36,170 nucleotides of DNA. Origin: JAAYEL01 sp964344625. GTDB taxonomy: Bacteria > Bacillota > Clostridia > Tissierellales > Peptoniphilaceae. The position numbers and the translations under genes were made by a program. Each line of letters begins with the position of its first letter. Positions within the stretch are counted from its first letter, which is position 1. This document shows, piece after piece, positions 1-8,119 of this stretch. The stretch is taken from NCBI GenBank assembly GCA_964344625.1, contig CAYFNZ010000009.1, positions 1 to 36,170 of the forward strand. The letters are read 5' to 3'. The notes below the pieces were generated by a model. That model was given only the letters and a program-made list of their open reading frames with translations, ran no database searches and had not been told where the DNA came from.

Positions 1-18
1 TAACTTGTCAAGGACTTT

Positions 19-45
19 TTAGCACTCTTTCTATTCGAGTGCTAA
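19..45. promoter_or_regulatory. CIRCE operator (HrcA binding site)
   Basis: The inverted repeat TTAGCACTC - 9 bases - GAGTGCTAA matches the CIRCE consensus exactly. CIRCE is the operator of the HrcA heat-shock repressor and sits before hrcA-grpE-dnaK-dnaJ or groESL. A TTGACA -35-like hexamer lies on the minus strand at 6-11, pointing left out of the window. With lepA and hemW to the right, the gene just beyond base 1 is most likely hrcA, read leftward. The operator is seen directly; the identity of the gene outside the window is inferred from conserved Firmicute gene order. Confidence 0.93.
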
Positions 46-109
46 AATAATGAAGAAAGGCTTCAGCCTGCCATCTTTCTTTACCTGTCCATTTTTCGGT
101 ATCGCCAGA

Positions 110-168
110 AACACTCCCTACCCTTTTGACATCTGCGTGTCCGGCTTATAGGTAGTAGTTTAAGCCCT
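110..168 (-). mobile_element. Decayed 3' end of a transposase-like reading frame (copy 1)
   Basis: The minus strand translates to KLLPISRTRRCQKG, close to KLLLLKRTGRCQKY at the end of the open frame at 24765-24810. At DNA level both share a block of about 45 bases containing TTTTGACATCTGC, then TGTCCG and a TAGTTT end. Copy 1 lacks the stop codon and has no upstream coding part, because the palindrome array begins at 171. It is probably the scar of an insertion sequence; I cannot assign the family. Confidence 0.5.
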
Positions 169-170
169 AA

Positions 171-452
171 ATTGATACCAAATTTGAAAAACGCCATTTT
201 GTTACCAATCGATTTTTTTAAAAGTTGATACCAAATTTGGAAAATGCCTTTTTGTTACCAATTGAGTTGATACCAAATTCGGAAAATGCCTTTTTGGTAT
301 CAATTGTTAAAAAAGTGAATTAATACCAAATTCAAGAAAATGCGATTAGGTATCAATGAAATTGATACCTAAAACCCAAATCAGGAATTGGGTATCAATT
401 GACAAAAAATAACATTGATACCATATTTAAGAAGCTCGATTTTGGTATCAAT
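171..452. repeat. Array of six 39-bp imperfect palindromes with alternating 14/3-bp spacers
   Basis: Six units lie at 171-209, 224-262, 266-304, 319-357, 361-399 and 414-452. Each opens with a variant of ATTGATACC and closes with a variant of GGTATCAAT (GTTACCAAT in the first two), so each can fold into a hairpin of 9-12 pairs. Every unit is 39 bp, and the gaps are 14, 3, 14, 3 and 14 bp. Start-to-start distances therefore alternate 53 and 42, giving a 95-bp double unit. Unit interiors differ but are usually A-rich then T-rich. No convincing ORF covers the array. It lies between the hemW terminator and the CIRCE operator. Confidence 0.9.
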
Positions 453-489
453 TTTAACCAAAGACGACTTAAAATACTTCTATACAATG

Positions 490-519
490 AAGGCAGGCCT
501 CTGCCTGCCATCCTTTTTG
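490..519 (+). terminator. Rho-independent terminator on the plus strand, after the palindrome array
   Basis: GGCAGGC-CTCT-GCCTGCC (492-509) is a strong hairpin followed by ATCCTTTTTG. It would stop rightward transcripts, yet no plus-strand gene precedes it. It may end a noncoding transcript through the array or be a leftover of a lost gene. The GC-rich stem is clear; its function is inferred. Confidence 0.55.
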
Positions 520-520
520 A

Positions 521-550
521 TATAAAAAAATGGAGGTGCTTGCACCTCCT
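521..550 (-). terminator. Rho-independent terminator of hemW / the lepA operon
   Basis: GGAGGTGC-TT-GCACCTCC-type stem at 532-549, followed on the minus strand by a run of seven Ts (plus-strand A run 524-530). It lies 5 bases beyond the hemW stop codon and is the natural end of the leftward signal peptidase-lepA-hemW operon. Confidence 0.85.
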
Positions 551-554
551 TCAT

Positions 555-1682
555 TTATATTATATCGACATAAAATTGGTTGCAGACATCTAGGCCGTAG
601 TCTGTGAATTTGAATCTTCCATCTTCTATTTGGACTATCCCCATGTCTGTGTGTTTTTCTATTACAGACTTGTACTTTGATAAAAAGTCTATATGGAATT
701 TGTCATTTATGTCTTTGATTTTAAAGCCATCTAGCATTCTCATATACATTATTATATACTCTTTTTCCCTGTCTTCTCCTGTAAGTTCTTCTAGACCTTC
801 AACAGGAAACCTATTTTCTTCTATAGCTTTAAAATAGTCTTTAAATGTTGAATAGTTTTTTCTCCTGTTGCCATCAAAGTTTGACGTAGCTCCAAGACCT
901 AGGGCAAGATAAGGCTCTTGCTTCCAGTATTTGGCATTGTGCCTGGACTCTTTGCCAGCCTTTGCAAAATTTGAAATCTCATACCTCTTAAAGCCCATTT
1001 CAGAAAGACGTTTTTTCACCTGGTCAAACATGGCCCTTTCTAGGTCATCGTCAAATAGGTCGATTAGACCCTGGTCCAACCAATGCTTAAACAAGGTCCT
1101 ATCTTCTAGTATTAACGTGTAGTAGGAGATGTGATCTATGTCTAGGTCAGAAATGATATCTAGGTCCTTGACTAACTTGTTCATATCCTGTTTAGGGTTA
1201 GCCAACATCATATCAAGACTTAGGTTTTTTGCGCCTAGATTTCTTAGTAGCCTGATGTCATTTAAGACTATATCCTTGCTATGGCTTCTTCCTAGAATTT
1301 TTAGGATTTCGTCATCAAAGGTTTGCACTCCAAGAGAAAACCTGTTTATACCAGATTTCAGGTAATCTATAATCTTTTTCTCATCTAAGGTGTTGGGGTT
1401 CATCTCTATTGAAATCTCACAGTCCTTAGATATTTCAAAAACCCTTCTTAACTCCTTCATCAAGTCCACTATATAGGCTGAATCAATATAGGTTGGGGTC
1501 CCCCCTCCTATAAAGATGGAATCTAGAAGGTAGCCCTTGTTTTCATACATTTTCATTTCTTTTTTCAGGGCTTTCATGTAGTCATCGATTTTCTTGTCAG
1601 CATTTGAAAATGTCAGAAAATCGCAGTAATTACACTTGTAGGGGCAAAATGGTATATGGATATATAGTCCAAACTTTTCCAT
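555..1682 (-). CDS. hemW: Radical SAM heme chaperone HemW (coproporphyrinogen oxidase-like)
   Basis: This is a 375-residue radical SAM protein. The N-terminus reads YIHIPFCPYKCNYCDF, with the [4Fe-4S] cysteines C13, C17 and C20 in CxxxCxxC spacing, then the glycine-rich FIGGGTPT segment and the HemN/HemW-type C-terminal domain. HemW proteins were long annotated as oxygen-independent coproporphyrinogen III oxidase, but most are heme-trafficking chaperones; full HemN has an extra cysteine in the motif and is longer. The start codon abuts the lepA stop with no spacer, so the two are co-transcribed and probably translationally coupled. The lepA-hemW pair before hrcA is conserved in Firmicutes. 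No heme biosynthesis genes are in view. Confidence 0.93.
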   Translation of the reverse strand: MEKFGLYIHIPFCPYKCNYCDFLTFSNADKKIDDYMKALKKEMKMYENKGYLLDSIFIGGGTPTYIDSAYIVDLMKELRRVFEISKDCEISIEMNPNTLDEKKIIDYLKSGINRFSLGVQTFDDEILKILGRSHSKDIVLNDIRLLRNLGAKNLSLDMMLANPKQDMNKLVKDLDIISDLDIDHISYYTLILEDRTLFKHWLDQGLIDLFDDDLERAMFDQVKKRLSEMGFKRYEISNFAKAGKESRHNAKYWKQEPYLALGLGATSNFDGNRRKNYSTFKDYFKAIEENRFPVEGLEELTGEDREKEYIIMYMRMLDGFKIKDINDKFHIDFLSKYKSVIEKHTDMGIVQIEDGRFKFTDYGLDVCNQFYVDII

Positions 1683-3494
1683 CTAGTCCTCTTCTTCGTA
1701 TTTTAAAACTGATAGGAAGGCTTCTTGAGGGACTTGAACAGATCCAATTGACCTCATTCTCTTCTTTCCTTCTTTTTGCTTTTCTAGAAGTTTCTTCTTT
1801 CTTGAAATGTCCCCACCATAACACTTAGCTAGGACGTCTTTTCTAAGGGCCCTTACCGTTTCTCTTGCTATTACCTTGTTGCCGATTGCAGCTTGAACAG
1901 GTATAGCAAATTGGTGTCTAGGTATTTCATCCTTTAGTTTAGAAGCAATCCTTCTTCCCCTTTCATAGGCCTTGTCCCTGTGAACAATTATAGAAAGGGC
2001 ATCGACAATTTCTCCGTTTAGTAGGATATCAAGCTTTACTAGGTCAGCTTCTTGGTAGCCCTTGTATTCATAGTCGAAGGAGGCATAGCCCCTGGTCTTA
2101 GATTTAATGGCATCGAAGAAGTCGTAAATTACTTCATTTAGCGGAAGCATGTATTTTATAGTCACCCTGTGCTTGTCAAGGTAGGTCATGTCTTTGTAGA
2201 CCCCTCTTCTTTCTTGGCAAAGCTCCATGATAGGTCCAATGTATTCTTCCGGAGTCATGATATCCGCTTCAACGATTGGTTCTTCAATCTTATCTATTGT
2301 TGTCGGGTCTGGAAAATCCGTTGGGTTTTGCAGACTTATTACGCTTCCATCCTTTAGGTAAACCTTGTAAATAACTGAAGGTGCTGTCGCAATGATATCC
2401 AGGTTAAACTCCCTGTCTAGCCTTTCTTGGATTATTTCCATGTGAAGCAGGCCTAAAAAACCAGTTCTAAAGCCAAAGCCTAGGGCCACAGAGGATTCCG
2501 GTTCAAAGACTAAAGAAGCATCATTTACTTGAAGCTTTTCTAGGGCTTCACGAATATTGTTGTAGGATTCTCCTTCAGCAGGATAAAGTCCTGAATAAAC
2601 CATAGGAAGGACTTTTTTGTAGCCTGGAAGGGCTTGGTCGGCAGGATTTTCAGCATCAGTTATAGTATCCCCAACCCTGGCATCCTTGATATTTTTTATA
2701 GAAGCAACTATAAAGCCTACATCTCCTGTATCTAAGGAATCGGTAGGAACTTGCCCCCTCATGGTGTAACCAACTTCAACAACCTCAAAAGTCTCCCCAT
2801 TCGACATCATCTTTATTTCCATACCTGGCTTAACACTACCATCAACTACCCTTACATACATAACTACTCCCTTATAGGAGTCGTAGTAGGAGTCGAAAAT
2901 CATGGCTCTTAGCTTGCCATTATCATCTCCGCCCGGAGCTGGTATTTGATTAACTATAGCTTCCAAAACATCTTCTATATTTAATCCAGACTTAGCTGAA
3001 ATGCAAGGTATTCCATCAGTATCAAACCCAAGTATTTCTTCTATTTCTTCTTTTACCTCATCAATTCTGGCAGAAGGTAGGTCTATCTTATTAATTACTG
3101 GTACAATTTCTAGGTCTTGGTCGAAGGCTAGGTAGGTATTGGCTAGGGTTTGAGCTTCTACCCCTTGGGTAGCGTCAACTATCAAAAGGGCCCCCTCACA
3201 GGCAGCCAAAGACCTTGAAACCTCGTAGTTAAAGTCGACATGGCCCGGAGTATCAATAAGGTTTAGCATGTACCTTTGGCCATCTTTTGCATCATAAAAA
3301 ATCTTTACAGCCTTTAACTTTATAGTAATGCCCCTTTCCTTTTCTAGGTCCATGGAATCAAGCATCCTATCCTTCATCTCCCTCATGGTAATGGCACCTG
3401 TTTTTTCAATTAACCTATCGGCTAGGGTTGATTTACCATGGTCTATATGTGCGATTATTGAAAAATTTCTTATATTTTTTTTATCTATTTTCAT
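1683..3494 (-). CDS. lepA: Elongation factor 4 (LepA), ribosome-associated GTPase
   Basis: The 603-residue length is typical of LepA/EF4, a translation GTPase that acts on ribosomes during initiation and stalled elongation. G motifs are intact: AHIDHGKST (G1), DTPGHVDF (G3), NKID (G4) and SAKSG (G5). The LepA-specific C-terminal domain includes the conserved HRDKAYERGR stretch and ends in the basic RKKKLLEKQKEGKKRMR region. The ATG at 3494 follows a strong GGAGG site. It sits 13 bp after the upstream signal peptidase gene and abuts hemW, so it belongs to a four-gene leftward operon. Confidence 0.97.
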   Translation of the reverse strand: MKIDKKNIRNFSIIAHIDHGKSTLADRLIEKTGAITMREMKDRMLDSMDLEKERGITIKLKAVKIFYDAKDGQRYMLNLIDTPGHVDFNYEVSRSLAACEGALLIVDATQGVEAQTLANTYLAFDQDLEIVPVINKIDLPSARIDEVKEEIEEILGFDTDGIPCISAKSGLNIEDVLEAIVNQIPAPGGDDNGKLRAMIFDSYYDSYKGVVMYVRVVDGSVKPGMEIKMMSNGETFEVVEVGYTMRGQVPTDSLDTGDVGFIVASIKNIKDARVGDTITDAENPADQALPGYKKVLPMVYSGLYPAEGESYNNIREALEKLQVNDASLVFEPESSVALGFGFRTGFLGLLHMEIIQERLDREFNLDIIATAPSVIYKVYLKDGSVISLQNPTDFPDPTTIDKIEEPIVEADIMTPEEYIGPIMELCQERRGVYKDMTYLDKHRVTIKYMLPLNEVIYDFFDAIKSKTRGYASFDYEYKGYQEADLVKLDILLNGEIVDALSIIVHRDKAYERGRRIASKLKDEIPRHQFAIPVQAAIGNKVIARETVRALRKDVLAKCYGGDISRKKKLLEKQKEGKKRMRSIGSVQVPQEAFLSVLKYEEED

Positions 3495-3507
3495 CTATCC
3501 TCCAAGT

Positions 3508-4044
3508 TTATAACTTAAACATAAACTTTCCATCTATTCTCTTAATATTAATCGGTCCGAAAATCCTTGAGTCTTTAGAGTCATTCTGTCTTCTATTATC
3601 TCCCAAGACAAAAAACTCATCATCTTTCAGATACCAGGAGTCTACATTGTACTTGTATGTATGCTGGCTGTTGTATTCTTCCTTGAGAAGCTCGCCATTG
3701 ATAAATATCTTACCATTTCTTATCTCAACATATTCACCAGGAAGGCCCACAATCCTCTTGATATATCGATTGGAATCGCCATCCTTAAAAACTACCACGC
3801 TTCCCCTATCTAAACTCTCCGCTCTGATATTTATCTTTGAAAATAAAAGCTTGTCTCCACTATCAAAGGTCGGATACATAGACCTTCCCTCCACCTTTAT
3901 CACAGTAAAAACATAGCTACTTATAATGAAATAAACAAGAAAAATGAACAGGACAAAAAGGGTAAGGTTTTGTGCAAGCTTTACCCTCTCCAAACGATTT
4001 TTTTCTTTTCTCATTTTCCTCTTTGCTAAAATCCTAGGATCCAC
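3508..4044 (-). CDS. lepB: Signal peptidase I (second of a tandem pair)
   Basis: This type I signal peptidase removes signal peptides from exported proteins at the outer face of the membrane. Box B carries the nucleophile, VEGRSMYP (Ser55). Box D carries the general base, NRYIKRIVGLPGE (Lys96). Box E is LGDNRRQNDSKDSR. One membrane anchor lies at residues about 27-48. The frame opens with GTG at 4044, 3 bp after the upstream gene stops, without an obvious ribosome site. An in-frame ATG at 4014 (MRKEKN) has AGAGG just before it and may be the true start. It is about 35% like its neighbour by eye, so the pair is an old duplication. Confidence 0.93.
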   Translation of the reverse strand: MDPRILAKRKMRKEKNRLERVKLAQNLTLFVLFIFLVYFIISSYVFTVIKVEGRSMYPTFDSGDKLLFSKINIRAESLDRGSVVVFKDGDSNRYIKRIVGLPGEYVEIRNGKIFINGELLKEEYNSQHTYKYNVDSWYLKDDEFFVLGDNRRQNDSKDSRIFGPINIKRIDGKFMFKL

Positions 4045-4047
4045 AGA

Positions 4048-4602
4048 TTACTTCAGCCAACCAAAAGATTCACCAAAAGGATAAAACCTCAGGCTAGCCA
4101 CTCCTTTTATATCATTTATTTCAACGGGTCCAAAAACCCTTGAATCTTTACTCTTGCCAGGATTCCTATTGTCACCTGCCACAAAATATTGTCCAGAGCC
4201 AAGCGTCCACTCAATATCCTTAACTGGATAAGTATAGCCGCCATAAATGTAATCTTCAGTCAATTTCTTTCCATCTATATAAAAATACCCATCAATAAGT
4301 TGAACAGTTTCACCAGGTAGGCCTATAACCCTTTTGATATAGTCTTCATTGGCAGGATTATAATGCATAACAATAATATCCCCCCTCTTAAGCTCCTTAA
4401 ACTTCAAGCTTATCTTATTGACTATAACCCTATCACCTGAATGAAGGGTATCCAACATAGATGTCCCCTGAACTTGCGTAGGTTCGAACAGGAAGGTCTT
4501 GATTAAAAAGGCCAGAGCCAAGGCAAGCACAAATGACTTCACCCAGTCCCATACGTCCTTAGCAAAACCCTCTCCCTTTTTTTCTTTTATTTCTTCACTC
4601 AT
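4048..4602 (-). CDS. lepB: Signal peptidase I (first of a tandem pair)
   Basis: This 184-residue type I signal peptidase has one N-terminal membrane segment (about residues 22-40) after a short charged cytosolic tail. Catalytic Ser48 lies in VQGTSMLDTL and catalytic Lys90 in DYIKRVIGLPGE. Box E is AGDNRNPGKSKDSR. The position after the serine is Met-Leu rather than the usual Met-x-Pro, a small deviation. It is the first gene of the operon with the second signal peptidase, lepA and hemW. ATG at 4602 follows an AGAGG site. Two paralogues suggest divided substrate sets, which is inference. Confidence 0.94.
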   Translation of the reverse strand: MSEEIKEKKGEGFAKDVWDWVKSFVLALALAFLIKTFLFEPTQVQGTSMLDTLHSGDRVIVNKISLKFKELKRGDIIVMHYNPANEDYIKRVIGLPGETVQLIDGYFYIDGKKLTEDYIYGGYTYPVKDIEWTLGSGQYFVAGDNRNPGKSKDSRVFGPVEINDIKGVASLRFYPFGESFGWLK

Positions 4603-4631
4603 AACTTACCTCTTTACTTACTTTCCGATAT

Positions 4632-4640
4632 ATTATATCA
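4632..4640 (-). promoter_or_regulatory. Extended -10 promoter of the signal peptidase-lepA-hemW operon
   Basis: The minus strand reads TGATATAAT, an extended -10 element (TGn plus TATAAT), about 30 bases before the first signal peptidase start. No good -35 is seen at the expected distance, which an extended -10 can tolerate. Confidence 0.5.
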
Positions 4641-4760
4641 TAAAGAAAACTATCTTGGTAAGTCATAAGTTTTTTAATGATTTTACTTGATTTTTTTAAT
4701 GTAAAATGCTATTATAATTGGTGTTATTCGTACATCAGATTTACTTGAGGAGGTGAAAAA

Positions 4761-5027
4761 ATGGCAAATATTAAATCAGCTATAAAAAGAATTGATGTTA
4801 CTAAAAAGCAAACTCTTCGTAACAAGAGCAGAAAGAGCGAAATCAAAACTTATATAAAAAGATTTGAAAAGGCTGTGGAAGAAAAGAATACTGAATCAGC
4901 TACTGAATTACTAAAAGTAATTGATAAAAAATTAAAAAGAGCATCACTTGCAAATATTATACATCCAAATGCTGCCTCAAGAAAGACTAGTCAATTACAA
5001 AAGAAGTTAAATCAAATTAACGCATAA
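4761..5027 (+). CDS. rpsT: 30S ribosomal protein S20
   Basis: This is an 88-residue, lysine-rich, helical primary 16S rRNA-binding protein. MANIKSAIKRI, the basic RNKSRKSEIKT segment and the IIHPNAASRKTSQL region are all standard S20. A strong GAGGAGGTG site precedes ATG. It is a single-gene unit: a TATAAT lies at 4713-4718 and a terminator at 5041-5064. It is convergent with holA and divergent from the lepA operon, the usual Firmicute arrangement. Confidence 0.98.
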   Translation: MANIKSAIKRIDVTKKQTLRNKSRKSEIKTYIKRFEKAVEEKNTESATELLKVIDKKLKRASLANIIHPNAASRKTSQLQKKLNQINA

Positions 5028-5040
5028 TAGTGATTATAAA

Positions 5041-5064
5041 TGGACTTTAGGGTCCATTTTTTTT
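5041..5064 (+). terminator. Rho-independent terminator of rpsT
   Basis: TGGAC-TTTAGG-GTCCA stem (5041-5056) followed by eight Ts, 13 bases after the rpsT stop. Confidence 0.85.
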
Positions 5065-5152
5065 GTGCATTTCCCATAATCATTCACAAACATTCAATAT
5101 TCATTATTTACTTGTACTTTATCTAAATTTAATAAATGAGCCTGTAAAATTT

Positions 5153-6178
5153 TTATCTAGCAAACTCTAATATAATTCTCTTTACCTGAGCTCTCATATC
5201 TGCCCCAGAGGTCTTTACCTTTTCTTCGCTCTCAAAGCAAAGTCTGTGGATTTGTAAGAGGTCTTTCATGCTGAAGTTTCTTGCAAACCTGACATTTTTA
5301 TCGTACTCAAAGGCCCCTATCATGCAATATTTCATGCCAGTAGCCTTGTTGAACTTCTTGTCGGAGCAGTCCTTTACACAAATCATATTTTTTACCTGTC
5401 TTAGAATCATATGAAAAATCATAAATTCATCTTCTTCATTCATGCGGTTAAATAAGGTCATAGCTTTTTTTATATCCCTATTTGATAGGGCATCGGTAAG
5501 CATAAAAATATTGTCTTGAAAATACTCTAAAACCGACTCCTCAATATCCTTCATATCCGGATTTTTGTCCTTTAGGTGGTTGGATAGCTTGTCGAGTTCA
5601 TTTGTCACATCGTAAAGGCTCAGCTTTGAATCCCTTTGAAGGTAGCCCAGCCTATCGATTATAAAGCTGGCACTTCTTGGGTCGATTTTTATGCCCAATC
5701 TTGCAAAATGCTTTATGATAAAGCCTTGAAATTGCCTGCTATCAAGCCTATCAACAGTATAGATACTGCCTACTTTCTCAAGCTTTTTATAGAATTTTCC
5801 AACCTTGTAAATGCTATTGCCCTTATAGGTCATTACTAGGATACTTGATTTATTAAAGTTATCAAAGCTCTTTAAGATGAAGTCAAACTTGTCTTCAAAC
5901 TTCTTTATTTTGTCCTTTTGCAAGCAAATATCTTCTATAACTACAAGCCTTTTTTGGTCCATAAATGGCAGGGTATCAACTGCGGAAAAATAACTAGCCT
6001 TGTCCAGCTTTTCAAATGGGAACTTTACAAAATTTAGGTCCAAAAAGCTAGGATTTAGGAGGTCATTTTTCATGCTGTCTATGGCTATTTCAGTTAGGTA
6101 GGACTCCTTGTCGTGTATTAAGATGATATTATTTAATTTTTTACTTTCAATATTTTTTATTAAATCTATATAATTCAT
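5153..6178 (-). CDS. holA: DNA polymerase III delta subunit (clamp loader)
   Basis: This 341-residue HolA/YqeN-type protein opens the sliding clamp within the clamp-loader complex. Seen are the N-terminal LIHDKESYLTE and LPFMDQKRLVVIEDI segments of the ATPase-like fold (residues about 15-90), a middle region with PRSASFIIDRLG, and the C-terminal collar domain with MIFHMILRQVKNMI. Delta lacks a working P-loop, as expected. Length fits the family (about 340). Its place beside rpsT is conserved in Firmicutes and supports the call despite low motif content. It appears to be transcribed alone, downstream of the atp terminator. Confidence 0.92.
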   Translation of the reverse strand: MNYIDLIKNIESKKLNNIILIHDKESYLTEIAIDSMKNDLLNPSFLDLNFVKFPFEKLDKASYFSAVDTLPFMDQKRLVVIEDICLQKDKIKKFEDKFDFILKSFDNFNKSSILVMTYKGNSIYKVGKFYKKLEKVGSIYTVDRLDSRQFQGFIIKHFARLGIKIDPRSASFIIDRLGYLQRDSKLSLYDVTNELDKLSNHLKDKNPDMKDIEESVLEYFQDNIFMLTDALSNRDIKKAMTLFNRMNEEDEFMIFHMILRQVKNMICVKDCSDKKFNKATGMKYCMIGAFEYDKNVRFARNFSMKDLLQIHRLCFESEEKVKTSGADMRAQVKRIILEFAR

Positions 6179-6254
6179 ATCTAATCCTTGGTGTTTTATT
6201 CTTCATTCCTTATTATATAGCATTTGAAGGTCATACTCTAGGGTCAAACGGCAA

Positions 6255-6296
6255 AGAAAAAGCACGCCAAGGCTTTTTCTTTGGCATGCTTTTGTT
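6255..6296 (-). terminator. Rho-independent terminator of the atp operon
   Basis: On the minus strand AAGCATGCCAAAG pairs with the later CTTGGCGTGCTT, followed by TTTTC. It lies just after the atpC stop codon and ends the ten-gene ATP synthase operon. Confidence 0.8.
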
Positions 6297-6301
6297 AGTC
6301 T

Positions 6302-6700
6302 TTATTTGCTTGATATTTCAAGTCTGTTAATAGCTCTTTTCAAAGCTATTTCATACTTCAATACATCATCACCGGATGCTGTCTTAAGCCTTCTTTCGGC
6401 TCTTTCCTTAGCCCTTTGAGCTCTTTCGACATCAATTTCATCCGCCCATTCACAGGCATTTGACATGATAACTACTTCGTTATTCTTATTTGTAAGATAA
6501 CCTTGTGCTATAGCAGCCATCCTAGATTTGCCATTTAGGTCGGTGATTTTCATTTCGGAAATCTGTAAAACTGTTACAAAAGGTACGTGTTTCTTCATAA
6601 TCATGAAGTCCCCCTCTACCCCTCTTGCAACTATTGACTTAATTTCACCGTCATAAAATACTCTATCCGGCGTAACTATTTTTAGCTTAAGTTCATCCAT
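6302..6700 (-). CDS. atpC: F1Fo ATP synthase epsilon subunit
   Basis: This 132-residue epsilon subunit is the regulatory part of the F1 central stalk. An N-terminal beta-sandwich (residues 1-85; LKIVTPDRVFYDGEI and IAQGYLTNKNNEVVI) is followed by a two-helix C-terminal domain rich in Arg and Ala (about 88-130), which can inhibit ATP hydrolysis. It is the last gene of the atp operon, 4 bp after atpD. Confidence 0.96.
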   Translation of the reverse strand: MDELKLKIVTPDRVFYDGEIKSIVARGVEGDFMIMKKHVPFVTVLQISEMKITDLNGKSRMAAIAQGYLTNKNNEVVIMSNACEWADEIDVERAQRAKERAERRLKTASGDDVLKYEIALKRAINRLEISSK

Positions 6701-6704
6701 GTCT

Positions 6705-8105
6705 CTAACCTTCCATTTGTTTTGCTTTTTCTACTGCTTCTTCTATAGTTCCTACGAATAGGAAGGCTGATTCAGGTAGGTCGTCATGTTTACCATCTAG
6801 AATTTCTTCAAAGCCCCTAATTGTTTCTTCTATTGGAACGTATTTTCCTTCCAAGCCAGTAAATTGTTCAGCAACGCTAAATGGTTGAGAAAGGAATCTT
6901 TGGATTCTTCTCGCTCTTGCTACTGTAATCTTGTCATCTTCTGATAATTCATCCATACCTAGGATGGCGATAATATCTTGAAGTGACTTATATTTTTGAA
7001 GTGTTTCTTGAACCCTTCTCGCAACTTCATAGTGCTTCTTACCAACTATTTCTTCTGTCAAGATTCTTGAGTTTGAATCAAGTGGGTCTACCGCTGGGTA
7101 AATACCTAATTCTGAAATAGATCTTGAAAGAACTGTAGTAGCATCCAAGTGGGCAAATGTAGTTGCTGGCGCAGGGTCAGTTAAGTCGTCCGCTGGAACG
7201 TAAACCGCTTGAACAGATGTTACAGAACCATCCTTAGTAGATGTAATTCTTTCTTGTAAGTCACCCATTTCTGTAGCCAAGGTAGGTTGGTAACCTACGG
7301 CTGAAGGCATACGACCCAAAAGGGCAGAAACTTCTGATCCGGCTTGGGTAAACCTGAATATGTTGTCTATAAATAGCAATACATCTTGCTTTTGTTGGTC
7401 CCTGAAATATTCAGCCATAGTAAGCCCTGTTAGGGCAACCCTCATTCTGGCTCCAGGTGGCTCGTTCATTTGTCCGAAAACTAGAGCTGTGTTGTTAATA
7501 ACCCCAGACTCAATCATTTCGTTATATAAGTCGTTACCTTCCCTGGTTCTTTCACCAACTCCAGCAAATACTGATAAACCGCCGTGTTCTTTAGCGATGT
7601 TATTTATTAATTCTTGGATAAGTACTGTCTTACCTACTCCGGCACCACCAAACAAACCGATTTTACCACCCTTGGCATAAGGTGCAATTAGGTCTATAAC
7701 CTTGATTCCAGTTTCAAACATTTCTGTTGCAGTTTGTTGGTCTTCAAATTTTGGTGGCTTTCTGTGAATTGGGTTCTTTTGTGAATTTTCTATAGGACCC
7801 TTGTGGTCTATTGTTTCACCTAAGACGTTTAACAATCTTCCTAGGGTTTCATTTCCTACCGGTACTGTTATTGGAGCACCTGTATCAATAGCTTTGTCAC
7901 CCCTTACTAGGCCATCTGTAGATGACATGGAAATACATCTTACAGTATCATCACCTATGTGTTGAGAAACTTCTGCAACAAGTCTTTTACCATGGTTATC
8001 TATTTCAATGGCATTTAGTAAGTTTGGTAACTCACCCTTGGAAAATTTTATATCAAGTACTGGTCCAATAACTTGAAGAATTTTTCCTTCATTTTGTTTA
8101 GCCAT
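6705..8105 (-). CDS. atpD: F1Fo ATP synthase beta subunit (catalytic)
   Basis: This 466-residue catalytic subunit has its P-loop in GLFGGAGVGKTVL, the catalytic glutamate in the GVGERTREGN segment, the Walker B strand LLFIDNIFRF, and the ALLGRMPSAVGYQPTL segment. It makes or hydrolyses ATP at the alpha-beta interface. ATG at 8105 follows AGGAGT. It lies between atpG and atpC in the conserved order. Confidence 0.98.
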   Translation of the reverse strand: MAKQNEGKILQVIGPVLDIKFSKGELPNLLNAIEIDNHGKRLVAEVSQHIGDDTVRCISMSSTDGLVRGDKAIDTGAPITVPVGNETLGRLLNVLGETIDHKGPIENSQKNPIHRKPPKFEDQQTATEMFETGIKVIDLIAPYAKGGKIGLFGGAGVGKTVLIQELINNIAKEHGGLSVFAGVGERTREGNDLYNEMIESGVINNTALVFGQMNEPPGARMRVALTGLTMAEYFRDQQKQDVLLFIDNIFRFTQAGSEVSALLGRMPSAVGYQPTLATEMGDLQERITSTKDGSVTSVQAVYVPADDLTDPAPATTFAHLDATTVLSRSISELGIYPAVDPLDSNSRILTEEIVGKKHYEVARRVQETLQKYKSLQDIIAILGMDELSEDDKITVARARRIQRFLSQPFSVAEQFTGLEGKYVPIEETIRGFEEILDGKHDDLPESAFLFVGTIEEAVEKAKQMEG

Positions 8106-8119
8106 ATACTACTCCTTTA

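Noticed and set aside
171..452. Palindrome array as a CRISPR
   Set aside because: Units are not identical, spacers are 14 and 3 bp, and no cas genes are present.
399..593. Plus-strand open frame of 64 codons over the last palindrome and terminators
   Set aside because: No ribosome site. It runs through two terminator hairpins and overlaps hemW, so it is chance.
3428..3916. 162-codon plus-strand frame opposite a signal peptidase
   Set aside because: It is the shadow of two well-supported minus-strand genes.
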